From the NCBI GenBank assembly GCA_026785985.1, contig JAJAYX010000176.1, positions 1 to 5,062 on the forward strand: a stretch of 5,062 bases of DNA. Direction: 5' to 3'. This DNA comes from Rudanella sp. Its GTDB lineage: Bacteria; Bacteroidota; Bacteroidia; Cytophagales; Spirosomataceae. Under the pieces are notes generated by a model. It made no database searches. It saw only the letters and a program-made list of their open reading frames with translations, and was not told the DNA's origin. How positions within the stretch are numbered: position 1 is the stretch's first letter; the number at the start of each line of letters is the position of its first letter. The translations under genes were made by a program, and so were the position numbers. Shown piece after piece: positions 1 to 5,062 of this stretch.

Positions 1-18
1 GGTCGGGGTAGAAGCAAG

Positions 19-339
19 CTAAGGTGTTTCATGGGACACCTGGGTTAGCTTACTGAATTGGCTTGTTTTGAATTTGCCATTCAGGAAGTTACGGGCCGGG
101 ACTTCCACAAAACGATAGAACAGCGCAGCAAATCCTACCACAATTGCCATGAATACAAGGCATACAATAATAGGCTCTACCCCATAGGTTGGGGCAGGTG
201 GTGGGGCCGGAACACCGTTTGGTGCCGTGGGCGTTTGAACAACGAGATCAACAAGACGTGGCGTTTGCTGTCTTTGAAGATGGGTTATCAAATGTATGTA
301 TTAGTCGGAGAAACTCCGGCCAAAATAACCGCCATTTGA
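19..339 (-). pseudogene. C-terminal remnant of a membrane acyltransferase (acyltransferase-3/OafA-like)
   Basis: The open part (291 down to TAG at 19-21) gives 90 residues. It has a hydrophobic segment at about residues 39-59 (VEPIIVCLVFMAIVVGFAAL), followed directly by YRFVEVPARNFL (59-70) and a short polar tail. A last membrane helix ending in Y-x-(F/V)-(I/V)-E-x-P-x-R is the usual C-terminus of acyltransferase-3 proteins, which move acyl groups onto sugars of exported polysaccharide or lipid in the inner membrane. A proline-rich stretch (NGVPAPPPAPTYG) precedes the helix. Beyond the nominal TTG start the frame meets TAA at 301-303, but upstream codons read SNGGYFGRSFSD and then, after the stop, YIHLITHL. 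This resembles the family's usual (L/F)G(R/K)ISYSLYLIH segment, so the stop seems to interrupt the old gene. Another TAA lies at 340-342. Family members are about 350-400 residues, so at least two thirds is missing. The C-terminal motif is seen directly; the upstream extension is a weaker reading. Confidence 0.5.
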
Positions 340-480
340 TTAATCGGTAGGCTGGCGTAATCCCCGGTTGGCGGTATTTTTACGACTGATGAGATTGACC
401 CCGACCGCATTCAGTTTGACCCGGAAGGCACCGAAAATGCTATCGTACCGGCAACAGTAGCGGCTATTACGCAGATAGCT

Positions 481-825
481 GTGGAGAAGAATCAAGCATT
501 TGAGCAGGAAATCCGCGCTCAGGAACAGGCAGAACCCAACTCGATTGTACAGGAACTCGGCGACAAGGTGAAAAAGGTTCAGTTGAAAGACGATTATGCG
601 GCCGTTGCCCAGAACTTGCGCCTGCCGCAGTTTTATTTAGACGTTCCCAGCATGGGTTTGTTTGGCTCCAACGAGCCGGTTTTGCTCAACCAGGAAGCTC
701 TACTCAGCAATTTCCGGCTGGCCGACGGAGACATTAAGATCGACTGGGATTCTGTCGATAGCGAACTATATAGCGTTGATTTAGAGCACACTTCGGGCAA
801 TCAATACCAGCCCGTTTACCTGTAA
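481..825 (+). CDS. Upstream open segment of the Res remnant (middle domain)
   Basis: This 114-codon segment, opening at a GTG, is part of the broken Res gene and probably not an independent gene. The GTG sits inside a continuous frame (residues IAVEKNQAFEQEI straddle it) that is open from 361, so it looks like an internal valine. The encoded stretch is acidic and has no recognisable catalytic motif. It includes LNLPQFY-like LRLPQFYLDVPSMG, then a D/E-rich part ending at QPVYL before the TAA. It corresponds to the region between the helicase motor and the nuclease domain. An automated annotation may list it as a hypothetical protein. Confidence 0.4.
   Translation: MEKNQAFEQEIRAQEQAEPNSIVQELGDKVKKVQLKDDYAAVAQNLRLPQFYLDVPSMGLFGSNEPVLLNQEALLSNFRLADGDIKIDWDSVDSELYSVDLEHTSGNQYQPVYL
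823..825 (+). other. In-frame TAA interrupting the Res frame
   Basis: The codons around it read QPVYL, stop, IDKIQVRDIFTNYI. Frame is the same on both sides (481, 823 and 868 are all 1 modulo 3), and the next stop is the natural TAG at 1558-1560, 244 codons later. A single base change in a sense codon (for example AAA, GAA, CAA, TTA, TAC or TAT) would create it; no insertion or deletion is needed. A recent mutation or a base error in the sequence are both possible. Confidence 0.85.
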
Positions 826-867
826 ATAGATAAAATTCAGGTACGGGACATTTTCACAAACTACATT

Positions 868-1560
868 TTGGCCAAGCCAAAGGCAGGTCAGGTGAAAGAC
901 CTGGCCCACCGAATGCTCCAACAAATCGGGGATATGTACCCCATTCCCGACGGGCAAATCAAGCGTTATCTCGAACGGATCATCGGCAGTTTTGATGCCG
1001 AACGCATCAAGGATTTGCTGGCCCGCGAATACAGCTATCGCGATAAGATTCGCAAGAAAATCAAAGCCTTATCCGACAAGCACGCCGAAGAGCAGTTCAA
1101 AAAATTGTTGCTGGTTGGCAAAATTACGGTTGCTCAGGGCTTTACGTTCAGGAAAACAATTGTGCCGGGTACGTTGGGCAAGTCGATAGGCCGATCCTTG
1201 TATGAGCGCGAAGGAAGCATGAACGGTTTCGAGGAACGGATTATCAGCGAACTGGCTGCGTTGCCAACGGTGGAATTCTGGCACCGCAATTTGGGCCGGG
1301 GTAAAGGGTTCGCCATCAACGGATTCAAATCCAACCATTACCCCGATTTCGTTCTGTACACCAAAAAGGGCAACCTTATTCTGGTTGAAACAAAGGGCGA
1401 CGACCGCGATAATTCCGACAGTGCGGCCAAGAACCGCCTGGGGCAAAAGTGGGCCGAACAAGCCGGGAAACAGTACCGCTACTTTATGGTTTTCGAGACG
1501 CACCGATTAGACGATACGCACACGATTGCAGAGGTCAAGGAGTTGATTAGTATGCTGTAG
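868..1560 (+). CDS. Downstream open segment of the Res remnant: PD-(D/E)XK nuclease domain
   Basis: This 230-codon segment opens at TTG 868; the first in-frame ATG is at 913. It carries the whole C-terminal nuclease domain of the type III Res family. Residues 1-100 are a charged helical region (AKPKAGQVKDLAHRML, then DKIRKKIKALSDKHAEEQF). Residues 110-180 carry LYEREGSMNGFEE, WHRNLGRGKGFAINGFKSNH, Asp160 (YPDF), Glu174 and Lys176 (VETKGD). All expected catalytic residues are present, so the domain itself is not visibly decayed. TTG is read most simply as an internal leucine (NYILAKPK). If this segment were translated by itself it would be an isolated nuclease domain without a motor. I see no promoter or ribosome binding site for it. 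The stop lies 10 bp from the convergent synthetase gene. Confidence 0.5.
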   Translation: MAKPKAGQVKDLAHRMLQQIGDMYPIPDGQIKRYLERIIGSFDAERIKDLLAREYSYRDKIRKKIKALSDKHAEEQFKKLLLVGKITVAQGFTFRKTIVPGTLGKSIGRSLYEREGSMNGFEERIISELAALPTVEFWHRNLGRGKGFAINGFKSNHYPDFVLYTKKGNLILVETKGDDRDNSDSAAKNRLGQKWAEQAGKQYRYFMVFETHRLDDTHTIAEVKELISML

Positions 1561-1570
1561 ATCAGACCCC

Positions 1571-3262
1571 TCACGCCGTTTGCTCGGCCACTAATCCCAA
1601 CTCCACTGCCATTGCTTGCCGGAGCAGGTACTTCTGTATTTTGCCCGTTACGGTCATGGGAAATGATGAGACGAAGCGGACATAATGCGGAATTTTGAAG
1701 TGGGCAATCTGCCCCCGGCAAAAGGCCTGGAACTCGTCGGGGGTAGCGGTTTCGCCTTCGTTCAGGATGATGCAGGCGCAAAGTTGTTCGCCGTATCGGG
1801 GGTCGGGGAGGCCGATGCACTGTACGTCGCGCACTTTGGGATGGCGGTACAGAAACTCCTCTACCTCGCGCGGGGAAATATTTTCGCCCCCCCGAATCAC
1901 CAGATCCTTCGAGCGGCCCGTGATGTTGCCGTAGCCAGCCTCGTTGATGGTGGCCAAATCGCCGGTGTGCATCCAGCCGTCGATGAGTACGGCGCGGGTC
2001 TTTTCGTCGTCGTTCCAGTAGCCCGCCATCACCGCGTAGCCTTTGGTACAGAGTTCGCCCACCGTGTCACAGGGGACGGTTTCGCCCGCGTCGTTCACAA
2101 TTTTTACCTGTAAATGCGGGTGAACCCGGCCAACGGTACTCACCCGCCGTTCGAGGGGGTCGTTGGTGGCACTCTGGAAACTGACGGGCGAGGTTTCGGT
2201 CATACCATAGCAGATGGTGACCTCGCTCATCCCCATTTTGTCCACCACCCGGCGCATCACTTCGATGGGGCAGGGCGACCCGGCCATCACCCCCGTTCGG
2301 AGCGAACTGAGGTCGTATTGGTTCGTTTGGAGCAACTCTAAACAGGCAATAAACATGGTGGGTACGCCGTGCAAGCCCGTGCAGCGTTCGGCGGCAACAG
2401 CAGCAAGGGTGGCTGCGGGGTCGAAACCGTCGCTCGGATAAATCATGGCCGCACCGTGGGTTACGCAGGCCAAATTGCCAATTACCATCCCGAAACAATG
2501 GTAAAGCGGCACCGGGATACAAATTCGGTCGGCTTCGGTGAGTTGCATGGCTTCGCCCACAAAATAGCCGTTGTTCAGGATATTGCGGTGCGACAATGAG
2601 GCTCCTTTTGGTGAGCCGGTGGTGCCCGACGTAAACTGAATATTCACGGGATCGTCGGCATGGAGCGTAGTGCCGAGTTGTTGCAAATGAGCCAGTTCGT
2701 CCGTATTTGCGGGCGTAAGCAGGTCGCCGAGGTTTAGCATTCCCGGCGTTTTTTCGTTGCCCAGGCGAATCAGCCAACGCAGGTCAGGCAGGCGTTCTGC
2801 GCGAAGTTGGTCTGGTTCCGAGTTGGCCAGTTCGGGAGCCAGCGTGTTGACCATGTTCAGGTAATCGCTCGTTTTGAAGCCGGGAGCCAGGATCAACGCC
2901 CGGCAATTCACTTTCGTCAGGGCATATTCGAGTTCGACAAACCGATAGGCGGGGTTGATGTTCACCAGAACCAGCCCGGCTTTGGCGGTGGCAAACTGCG
3001 CCAGCACCCACTCCGAATTATTAGGCGACCATATACCCACACGGTCGCCCGTTTCCAGCCCCAACCGAAGCAACGAAACCGCCAGGTTATCAACCCGTTG
3101 CCTCAAGTCCTGATACGTCCAGCGCACGTTCTGGTGCGCAACCACGAGGGCTTCCCGGTCGGCATAGCGGTGAACCATCGTATCGAAATACGCGCCGATG
3201 GTTTCTTCGATCAGGGGAACATCCGTCGGTCCTTCGACGTGGCTGAGTGTTGGGGTAGTCAT
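1571..3262 (-). CDS. AMP-forming acyl-CoA synthetase (AMP-binding family, YngI/ACSF2-like)
   Basis: A complete 563-residue ANL-superfamily enzyme, which activates a carboxylic acid with ATP to an acyl-adenylate and passes the acyl group to CoA in the cytosol. All core motifs are present: the phosphate-binding loop [10 protein letters not shown] (211-220), YGMTETSP (352-359), MHTGD with the ribose-binding Asp435, the hinge and A8 region [16 protein letters not shown] (449-464), and the C-terminal lid with the adenylation lysine at 541 in TVTGKIQK. Length is normal. The ATG at 3260-3262 begins about 20 residues before the first conserved block and has no clear Shine-Dalgarno sequence, as is usual in Bacteroidota. 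[14 protein letters not shown] and [11 protein letters not shown] resemble the YngI/ACSF2 group of medium-chain or general fatty acyl-CoA ligases; the actual substrate cannot be read from the sequence. It is convergent with the Res remnant and divergent from the KUP gene, so probably monocistronic here. A run of seven C at 1887-1893 (G on the coding strand) encodes part of the RGGE motif. It is the only gene here without a lesion. Confidence 0.95.
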   Translation of the reverse strand: MTTPTLSHVEGPTDVPLIEETIGAYFDTMVHRYADREALVVAHQNVRWTYQDLRQRVDNLAVSLLRLGLETGDRVGIWSPNNSEWVLAQFATAKAGLVLVNINPAYRFVELEYALTKVNCRALILAPGFKTSDYLNMVNTLAPELANSEPDQLRAERLPDLRWLIRLGNEKTPGMLNLGDLLTPANTDELAHLQQLGTTLHADDPVNIQFTSGTTGSPKGASLSHRNILNNGYFVGEAMQLTEADRICIPVPLYHCFGMVIGNLACVTHGAAMIYPSDGFDPAATLAAVAAERCTGLHGVPTMFIACLELLQTNQYDLSSLRTGVMAGSPCPIEVMRRVVDKMGMSEVTICYGMTETSPVSFQSATNDPLERRVSTVGRVHPHLQVKIVNDAGETVPCDTVGELCTKGYAVMAGYWNDDEKTRAVLIDGWMHTGDLATINEAGYGNITGRSKDLVIRGGENISPREVEEFLYRHPKVRDVQCIGLPDPRYGEQLCACIILNEGETATPDEFQAFCRGQIAHFKIPHYVRFVSSFPMTVTGKIQKYLLRQAMAVELGLVAEQTA

Positions 3263-3467
3263 AGCAGGATTTTATTGAGTACGGGCACGTTTAAAAGCGC
3301 ACCAATGGGGTGGAATTACCCGAAAGCAAAAACCGAGCTACGCCCTTCCTCAAAAACACTACCCTAACTTTCTGTAGTCCCTACGTCAACAAAAACAAAC
3401 AACAGCTATATTTGCCCCGTTTTGCGAATGCCGCCCACTCTTACTCCTACCGGGCAGTCGCCACCTT
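3263..3467. other. Divergent intergenic region between the acyl-CoA synthetase and KUP genes
   Basis: This 205-bp region separates two divergent start codons and must hold both promoters. On the plus side there is a good -7 box (separate entry), preceded by an A/C-rich tract (3388-3405). On the minus side I find no exact TAnnTTTG match; the closest is TAGTGTTTTTG, whose spacing is off. No riboswitch-like fold, clear operator palindrome or small ORF stands out. Confidence 0.5.
3407..3414 (+). promoter_or_regulatory. Putative Bacteroidota -7 promoter box for the KUP gene
   Basis: TATATTTG matches the TAnnTTTG consensus of the primary sigma factor in Bacteroidota. It lies 53 bp before the KUP start, follows an A/C-rich stretch, and is followed by GCCCC, all common in Cytophagales promoters. 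No good TTG is found at the -33 position, so the match is half a promoter. Transcription would begin near 3420 and give a leader of roughly 45-50 bases. Confidence 0.5.
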
Positions 3468-4523
3468 ATGGAAGACAAAAACCACATGAATGCCATATCT
3501 GCTGCCGGTGTGCTGGTAGCTCTCGGCATTATCTACGGCGACATCGGCACCTCCCCCTTGTACGTATTGAAAGCCATTATTGGCAAAACAGCCCCTATAC
3601 AACCCGAAATGGTTCGAGGGGCACTGTCCTGTATTTTCTGGACGATCACACTTCAAACCACCGGTAAGTACGTAATCCTGATTCTGCGGGCCGATAACCG
3701 GGGTGAAGGGGGTATTTTCGCGCTTTATGCACTGGTTCGGCGGCACGCCCGCTGGTTAACGATCCCTGCCATTATTGGGGGGAGTGCTTTGTTGGCTGAT
3801 AGCATTATCACCCCTCCTTTTTCTGTTTCGTCGGCAGTCGAAGGTTTGTTGATTCTTTACCCCAATATCGATACCATCCCGATTGTCATTGGTATTCTAT
3901 CCTTTTTGTTCCTGATTCAATCGTTCGGTACAGGGGTTGTTGGCAGAGCGTTCGGGCCAATCATGTTTGTTTGGTTCACCATGCTGGGTGTTTTGGGTCT
4001 GGTTAACATTACGGATGATTTCAGTATTCTCACCTCTATCAGCCCGGTTTATGCCTACCGATTCCTGACTGAATTTCCGGGAGCATTCTGGCTTCTTGGG
4101 GCTGTATTTCTCTCTACAACCGGAGCCGAAGCACTCTATTCCGATATGGGACATGCGGGCCGCAGCAACATTCGGGTGAGTTGGATTTATGTAAAATCAT
4201 GTCTGTTGCTCAACTACTTCGGTCAGGGGGCCTATGTTGAATCGCAGGCAGGACAGGTACTCGGTGAGCGAAATCCATTCTATGAACTTATGCCAGAGTG
4301 GTTTCTTTTCATTGGCATTTGTGTCGCTACGGCGGCTACAATTATTGCCAGCCAAGCTATGCTGAGTGGTGCCTTCACACTGATCAGTGAGGCAATCCGG
4401 CTCAATTTCTGGCCCAAAGTTCGCCTGCGCTACCCCAGCGTTCAGAAAGGTCAATTGTACGTACCCAGTATTAACTGGCTCTTGTATGCCTGTTGCATTG
4501 GGATGGTATTGTACTTTCAGTAA
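3468..4523 (+). CDS. kup: KUP N-terminal segment (helices 1-9) as an open reading frame of 351 residues
   Basis: This is the part of the transporter that would be made if the TAA terminates translation. It holds the pore-forming early helices and ends in helix 9 (PSINWLLYACCIGMVLYFQ). It lacks helices 10-12 and the whole cytoplasmic domain, so it should not work alone. Codon use and motif conservation are normal right up to the stop, with no sign of drift. Confidence 0.7.
   Translation: MEDKNHMNAISAAGVLVALGIIYGDIGTSPLYVLKAIIGKTAPIQPEMVRGALSCIFWTITLQTTGKYVILILRADNRGEGGIFALYALVRRHARWLTIPAIIGGSALLADSIITPPFSVSSAVEGLLILYPNIDTIPIVIGILSFLFLIQSFGTGVVGRAFGPIMFVWFTMLGVLGLVNITDDFSILTSISPVYAYRFLTEFPGAFWLLGAVFLSTTGAEALYSDMGHAGRSNIRVSWIYVKSCLLLNYFGQGAYVESQAGQVLGERNPFYELMPEWFLFIGICVATAATIIASQAMLSGAFTLISEAIRLNFWPKVRLRYPSVQKGQLYVPSINWLLYACCIGMVLYFQ
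4521..4523 (+). other. In-frame TAA interrupting the KUP frame
   Basis: The codons read MVLYFQ, stop, STRMEAAYGL, with frame preserved (3468 and 4524 are both 0 modulo 3). In KUP proteins this point is the short polar linker between helices 9 and 10, usually followed by S-(S/T)-x-(L/M)-x-A-A-Y-G. A one-base change from a polar codon such as GAA, CAA or AAA would explain it; no indel is needed. Confidence 0.88.
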
Positions 4524-4532
4524 TCAACAAGG

Positions 4533-5062
4533 ATGGAGGCCGCCTATGGACTGGCCATTACCCTGACCATGATGATGAGTACAATTCTGTTCAGCTACTA
4601 CATGTACTCGCGTAAATACAATACCTGGTTAGTTGTCCTTTTCTTAGTCTTCTACCTAACCGTGGAAGGGGCCTTTCTGGTAGCCAACCTGATTAAGTTT
4701 TCGCATGGCGGCTGGGTATCGGTTCTGATTGCCAGCATAATGGCCTGTGTAATGATTATCTGGCTTCAGGCATTCAAGATCAAACTGCGCCTGACCGAAT
4801 ACGTTCGCATCGACACCTATTTGCAGGCCATTAAAGAACTCAGCCGCGACATCAGTATTCCCAAATATGCCACCCATATTGTGTTTATGAGCAACGCGGC
4901 CCGGCAGTCGGAGATCGAATCGAAAATCATTTATTCGATTTTCCAGAAACGACCCAAACGCGCTGATATCTACTGGTTTGTCCACGTCGATACGACCGAT
5001 GACCCCTACACAATGGAGTATAAAGTGAACACCATTGCTCCCGACGATGCCTACAAAGTGAC
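4533..5062 (+). CDS. kup: KUP C-terminal segment (helices 10-12 and start of cytoplasmic domain), partial
   Basis: An in-frame ATG at 4533-4535 lies three codons after the TAA, so reinitiation could in principle produce the second half separately. The segment begins MEAAYGLAITLTMMM (helix 10). It continues with the hydrophobic WLVVLFLVFYLTVEGAFLVA and GGWVSVLIASIMACVMIIWL, then enters the soluble domain (TYLQAIKELSRDIS, YATHIVFMSNAAR, DIYWFVHVDTTDDPYTMEYK). It runs off the window without a stop. There is no evident ribosome binding site beyond a weak AAGG just before the ATG. It is best read as the remainder of the interrupted gene. Confidence 0.55.
   Translation, partial: MEAAYGLAITLTMMMSTILFSYYMYSRKYNTWLVVLFLVFYLTVEGAFLVANLIKFSHGGWVSVLIASIMACVMIIWLQAFKIKLRLTEYVRIDTYLQAIKELSRDISIPKYATHIVFMSNAARQSEIESKIIYSIFQKRPKRADIYWFVHVDTTDDPYTMEYKVNTIAPDDAYKV

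Larger units (their letters stand above)
361..1560 (+). pseudogene. Type III restriction enzyme Res subunit, 5'-truncated and interrupted by an in-frame TAA
   Basis: One frame runs from 361 to TAG at 1558-1560 (400 codons including stops), broken only by TAA at 823-825. The sequence on both sides reads as one protein: the C-terminal part of a type III restriction/DEAD-box helicase Res subunit. Such subunits work with a Mod methyltransferase, translocate on DNA using ATP, and cut it. The nuclease signature is visible near the end: a helix with an acid in SMNGFEE (Glu at 1231-1233), then NHYPDFVL (Asp at 1345-1347) and LVETKGDD (Glu at 1387-1389, Lys at 1393-1395). This is the PD-(D/E)XK arrangement, followed by NSDSAAKNRLGQKW. 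Family proteins are usually about 900-1000 residues, so the N-terminal helicase motor (Walker A, DEAD box) is entirely absent. Upstream of 361 the frame hits TAA at 358-360 and TGA at 337-339 with no family resemblance. No mod gene is in the window. Loss of the motor and the nonsense codon make this a non-functional remnant. Confidence 0.8.
3468..5062 (+). pseudogene. kup: KUP-family potassium uptake transporter, interrupted by an in-frame TAA; 3' end outside the window
   Basis: KUP/HAK/KT proteins are inner-membrane K+ importers, generally K+/H+ symporters, with 12 membrane helices and a cytoplasmic C-terminal domain (about 620-670 residues). Hallmarks appear in order: GDIGTSPLY (residues 24-32), the RADNRGEGGI segment (74-83), LLADSIITPPFSVSSAVEGL (108-127), FGTGVVGRAFGPIM (153-166), STTGAEALYSDMGHAGR (216-232), LLLNYFGQGAYV (246-257) and SGAFTLISEAIRLNFWPKV (300-318). 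At codon 352 a TAA (4521-4523) interrupts the gene between helices 9 and 10. The same frame then gives STRMEAAYGLAITLTMMMS, the standard next KUP segment, and runs open for 179 codons to the window edge, including SHGGWV and the start of the cytoplasmic domain (KYATHIVFMS). The ATG at 3468 is chosen because family similarity starts just after it; ATG 3486 is an alternative. With one nonsense codon as the only visible lesion, the decay is recent, or the base is a sequence error. Confidence 0.85.

Noticed and set aside
304..320. Small hairpin GTCGGAG-AAA-CTCCGGC that could be a terminator or mobile-element end
   Set aside because: The stem is only seven pairs with a G-T wobble, there is no T run on either strand, and it appears to lie within old acyltransferase coding sequence.
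58..339. Plus-strand open frame of 93 codons
   Set aside because: It lies over the minus-strand frame with the acyltransferase C-terminal motif, has no recognisable domain, and its composition (many W, R, N, C) looks like a shadow translation.
1..406. GGTCGGGGT at 1-9 and its reverse complement ACCCCGACC at 398-406, as possible terminal inverted repeats of an insertion sequence
   Set aside because: The match stops at nine bases, no transposase lies between, and no flanking target duplication is visible.
1069..1503. Minus-strand open frame of 144 codons across the Res nuclease region
   Set aside because: The plus strand here encodes a clear PD-(D/E)XK domain; the antisense frame shows no family motif.
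1561..1570. Shared terminator between the convergent Res remnant and synthetase genes
   Set aside because: Only ten bases separate the stops, and I see no stem followed by a T run in or next to them.
2067..2777. Long alternative frame (236 codons) inside the synthetase gene
   Set aside because: It is overlapped by conserved AMP-binding motifs in the real frame; its Arg/Pro/His-rich product is typical of an out-of-frame reading.
3263..3467. c-di-AMP (ydaO-type) riboswitch or other K+-responsive leader before the KUP gene
   Set aside because: The likely transcript leader is only about 45-50 bases, too short for that riboswitch, and no conserved core could be recognised.
4656..4985. Minus-strand open frame of 109 codons opposite the KUP C-terminal segment
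   Set aside because: The plus frame continues the KUP protein without stops; the antisense product has no recognisable feature.

Overview
The window looks like a chromosomal segment of a Bacteroidota bacterium, probably of the Cytophagales (Spirosoma-like). This rests on moderate GC (roughly 50%), the absence of clear Shine-Dalgarno sequences, a TAnnTTTG-type -7 promoter box before the potassium transporter gene, and the style of the encoded proteins. The genus is an inference; no database search was possible.

Layout from left to right. (1) Positions 19-339, minus strand: the 3' end of a membrane acyltransferase gene (acyltransferase-3/OafA-like), with its 5' part missing and at least one in-frame stop. 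(2) Positions 361-1560, plus strand: the 3' end of a type III restriction enzyme (Res subunit) gene. It lacks the helicase part, keeps the C-terminal PD-(D/E)XK nuclease domain, and is interrupted by an in-frame TAA at 823-825. Fragments 1 and 2 point away from each other, and both have lost their 5' ends at the same short junction (about 340-370). (3) Positions 1571-3262, minus strand: the only intact gene, a 563-residue AMP-forming acyl-CoA synthetase of the YngI/ACSF2-like type, convergent with the Res remnant and 10 bp from it. (4) A 205-bp divergent intergenic region with a good -7 box for the next gene. (5) Positions 3468-5062, plus strand: a KUP-family potassium transporter gene, interrupted by an in-frame TAA at 4521-4523, after which the same frame continues with clear KUP sequence to the window edge.

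The genes do not form a pathway: an outer-layer acyltransferase, a restriction enzyme, a lipid or carboxylate CoA ligase and a K+ transporter sit in mixed orientations. The notable feature is decay. Three of the four genes are broken, and the interruptions I can see are TAA codons with reading frame and similarity preserved on both sides. Likely explanations are recent pseudogene formation or base-level sequence error. Sense use of TAA is a remote alternative that could be tested genome-wide. I found no RNA gene, CRISPR array, insertion sequence or convincing terminator, and no new multi-gene system.
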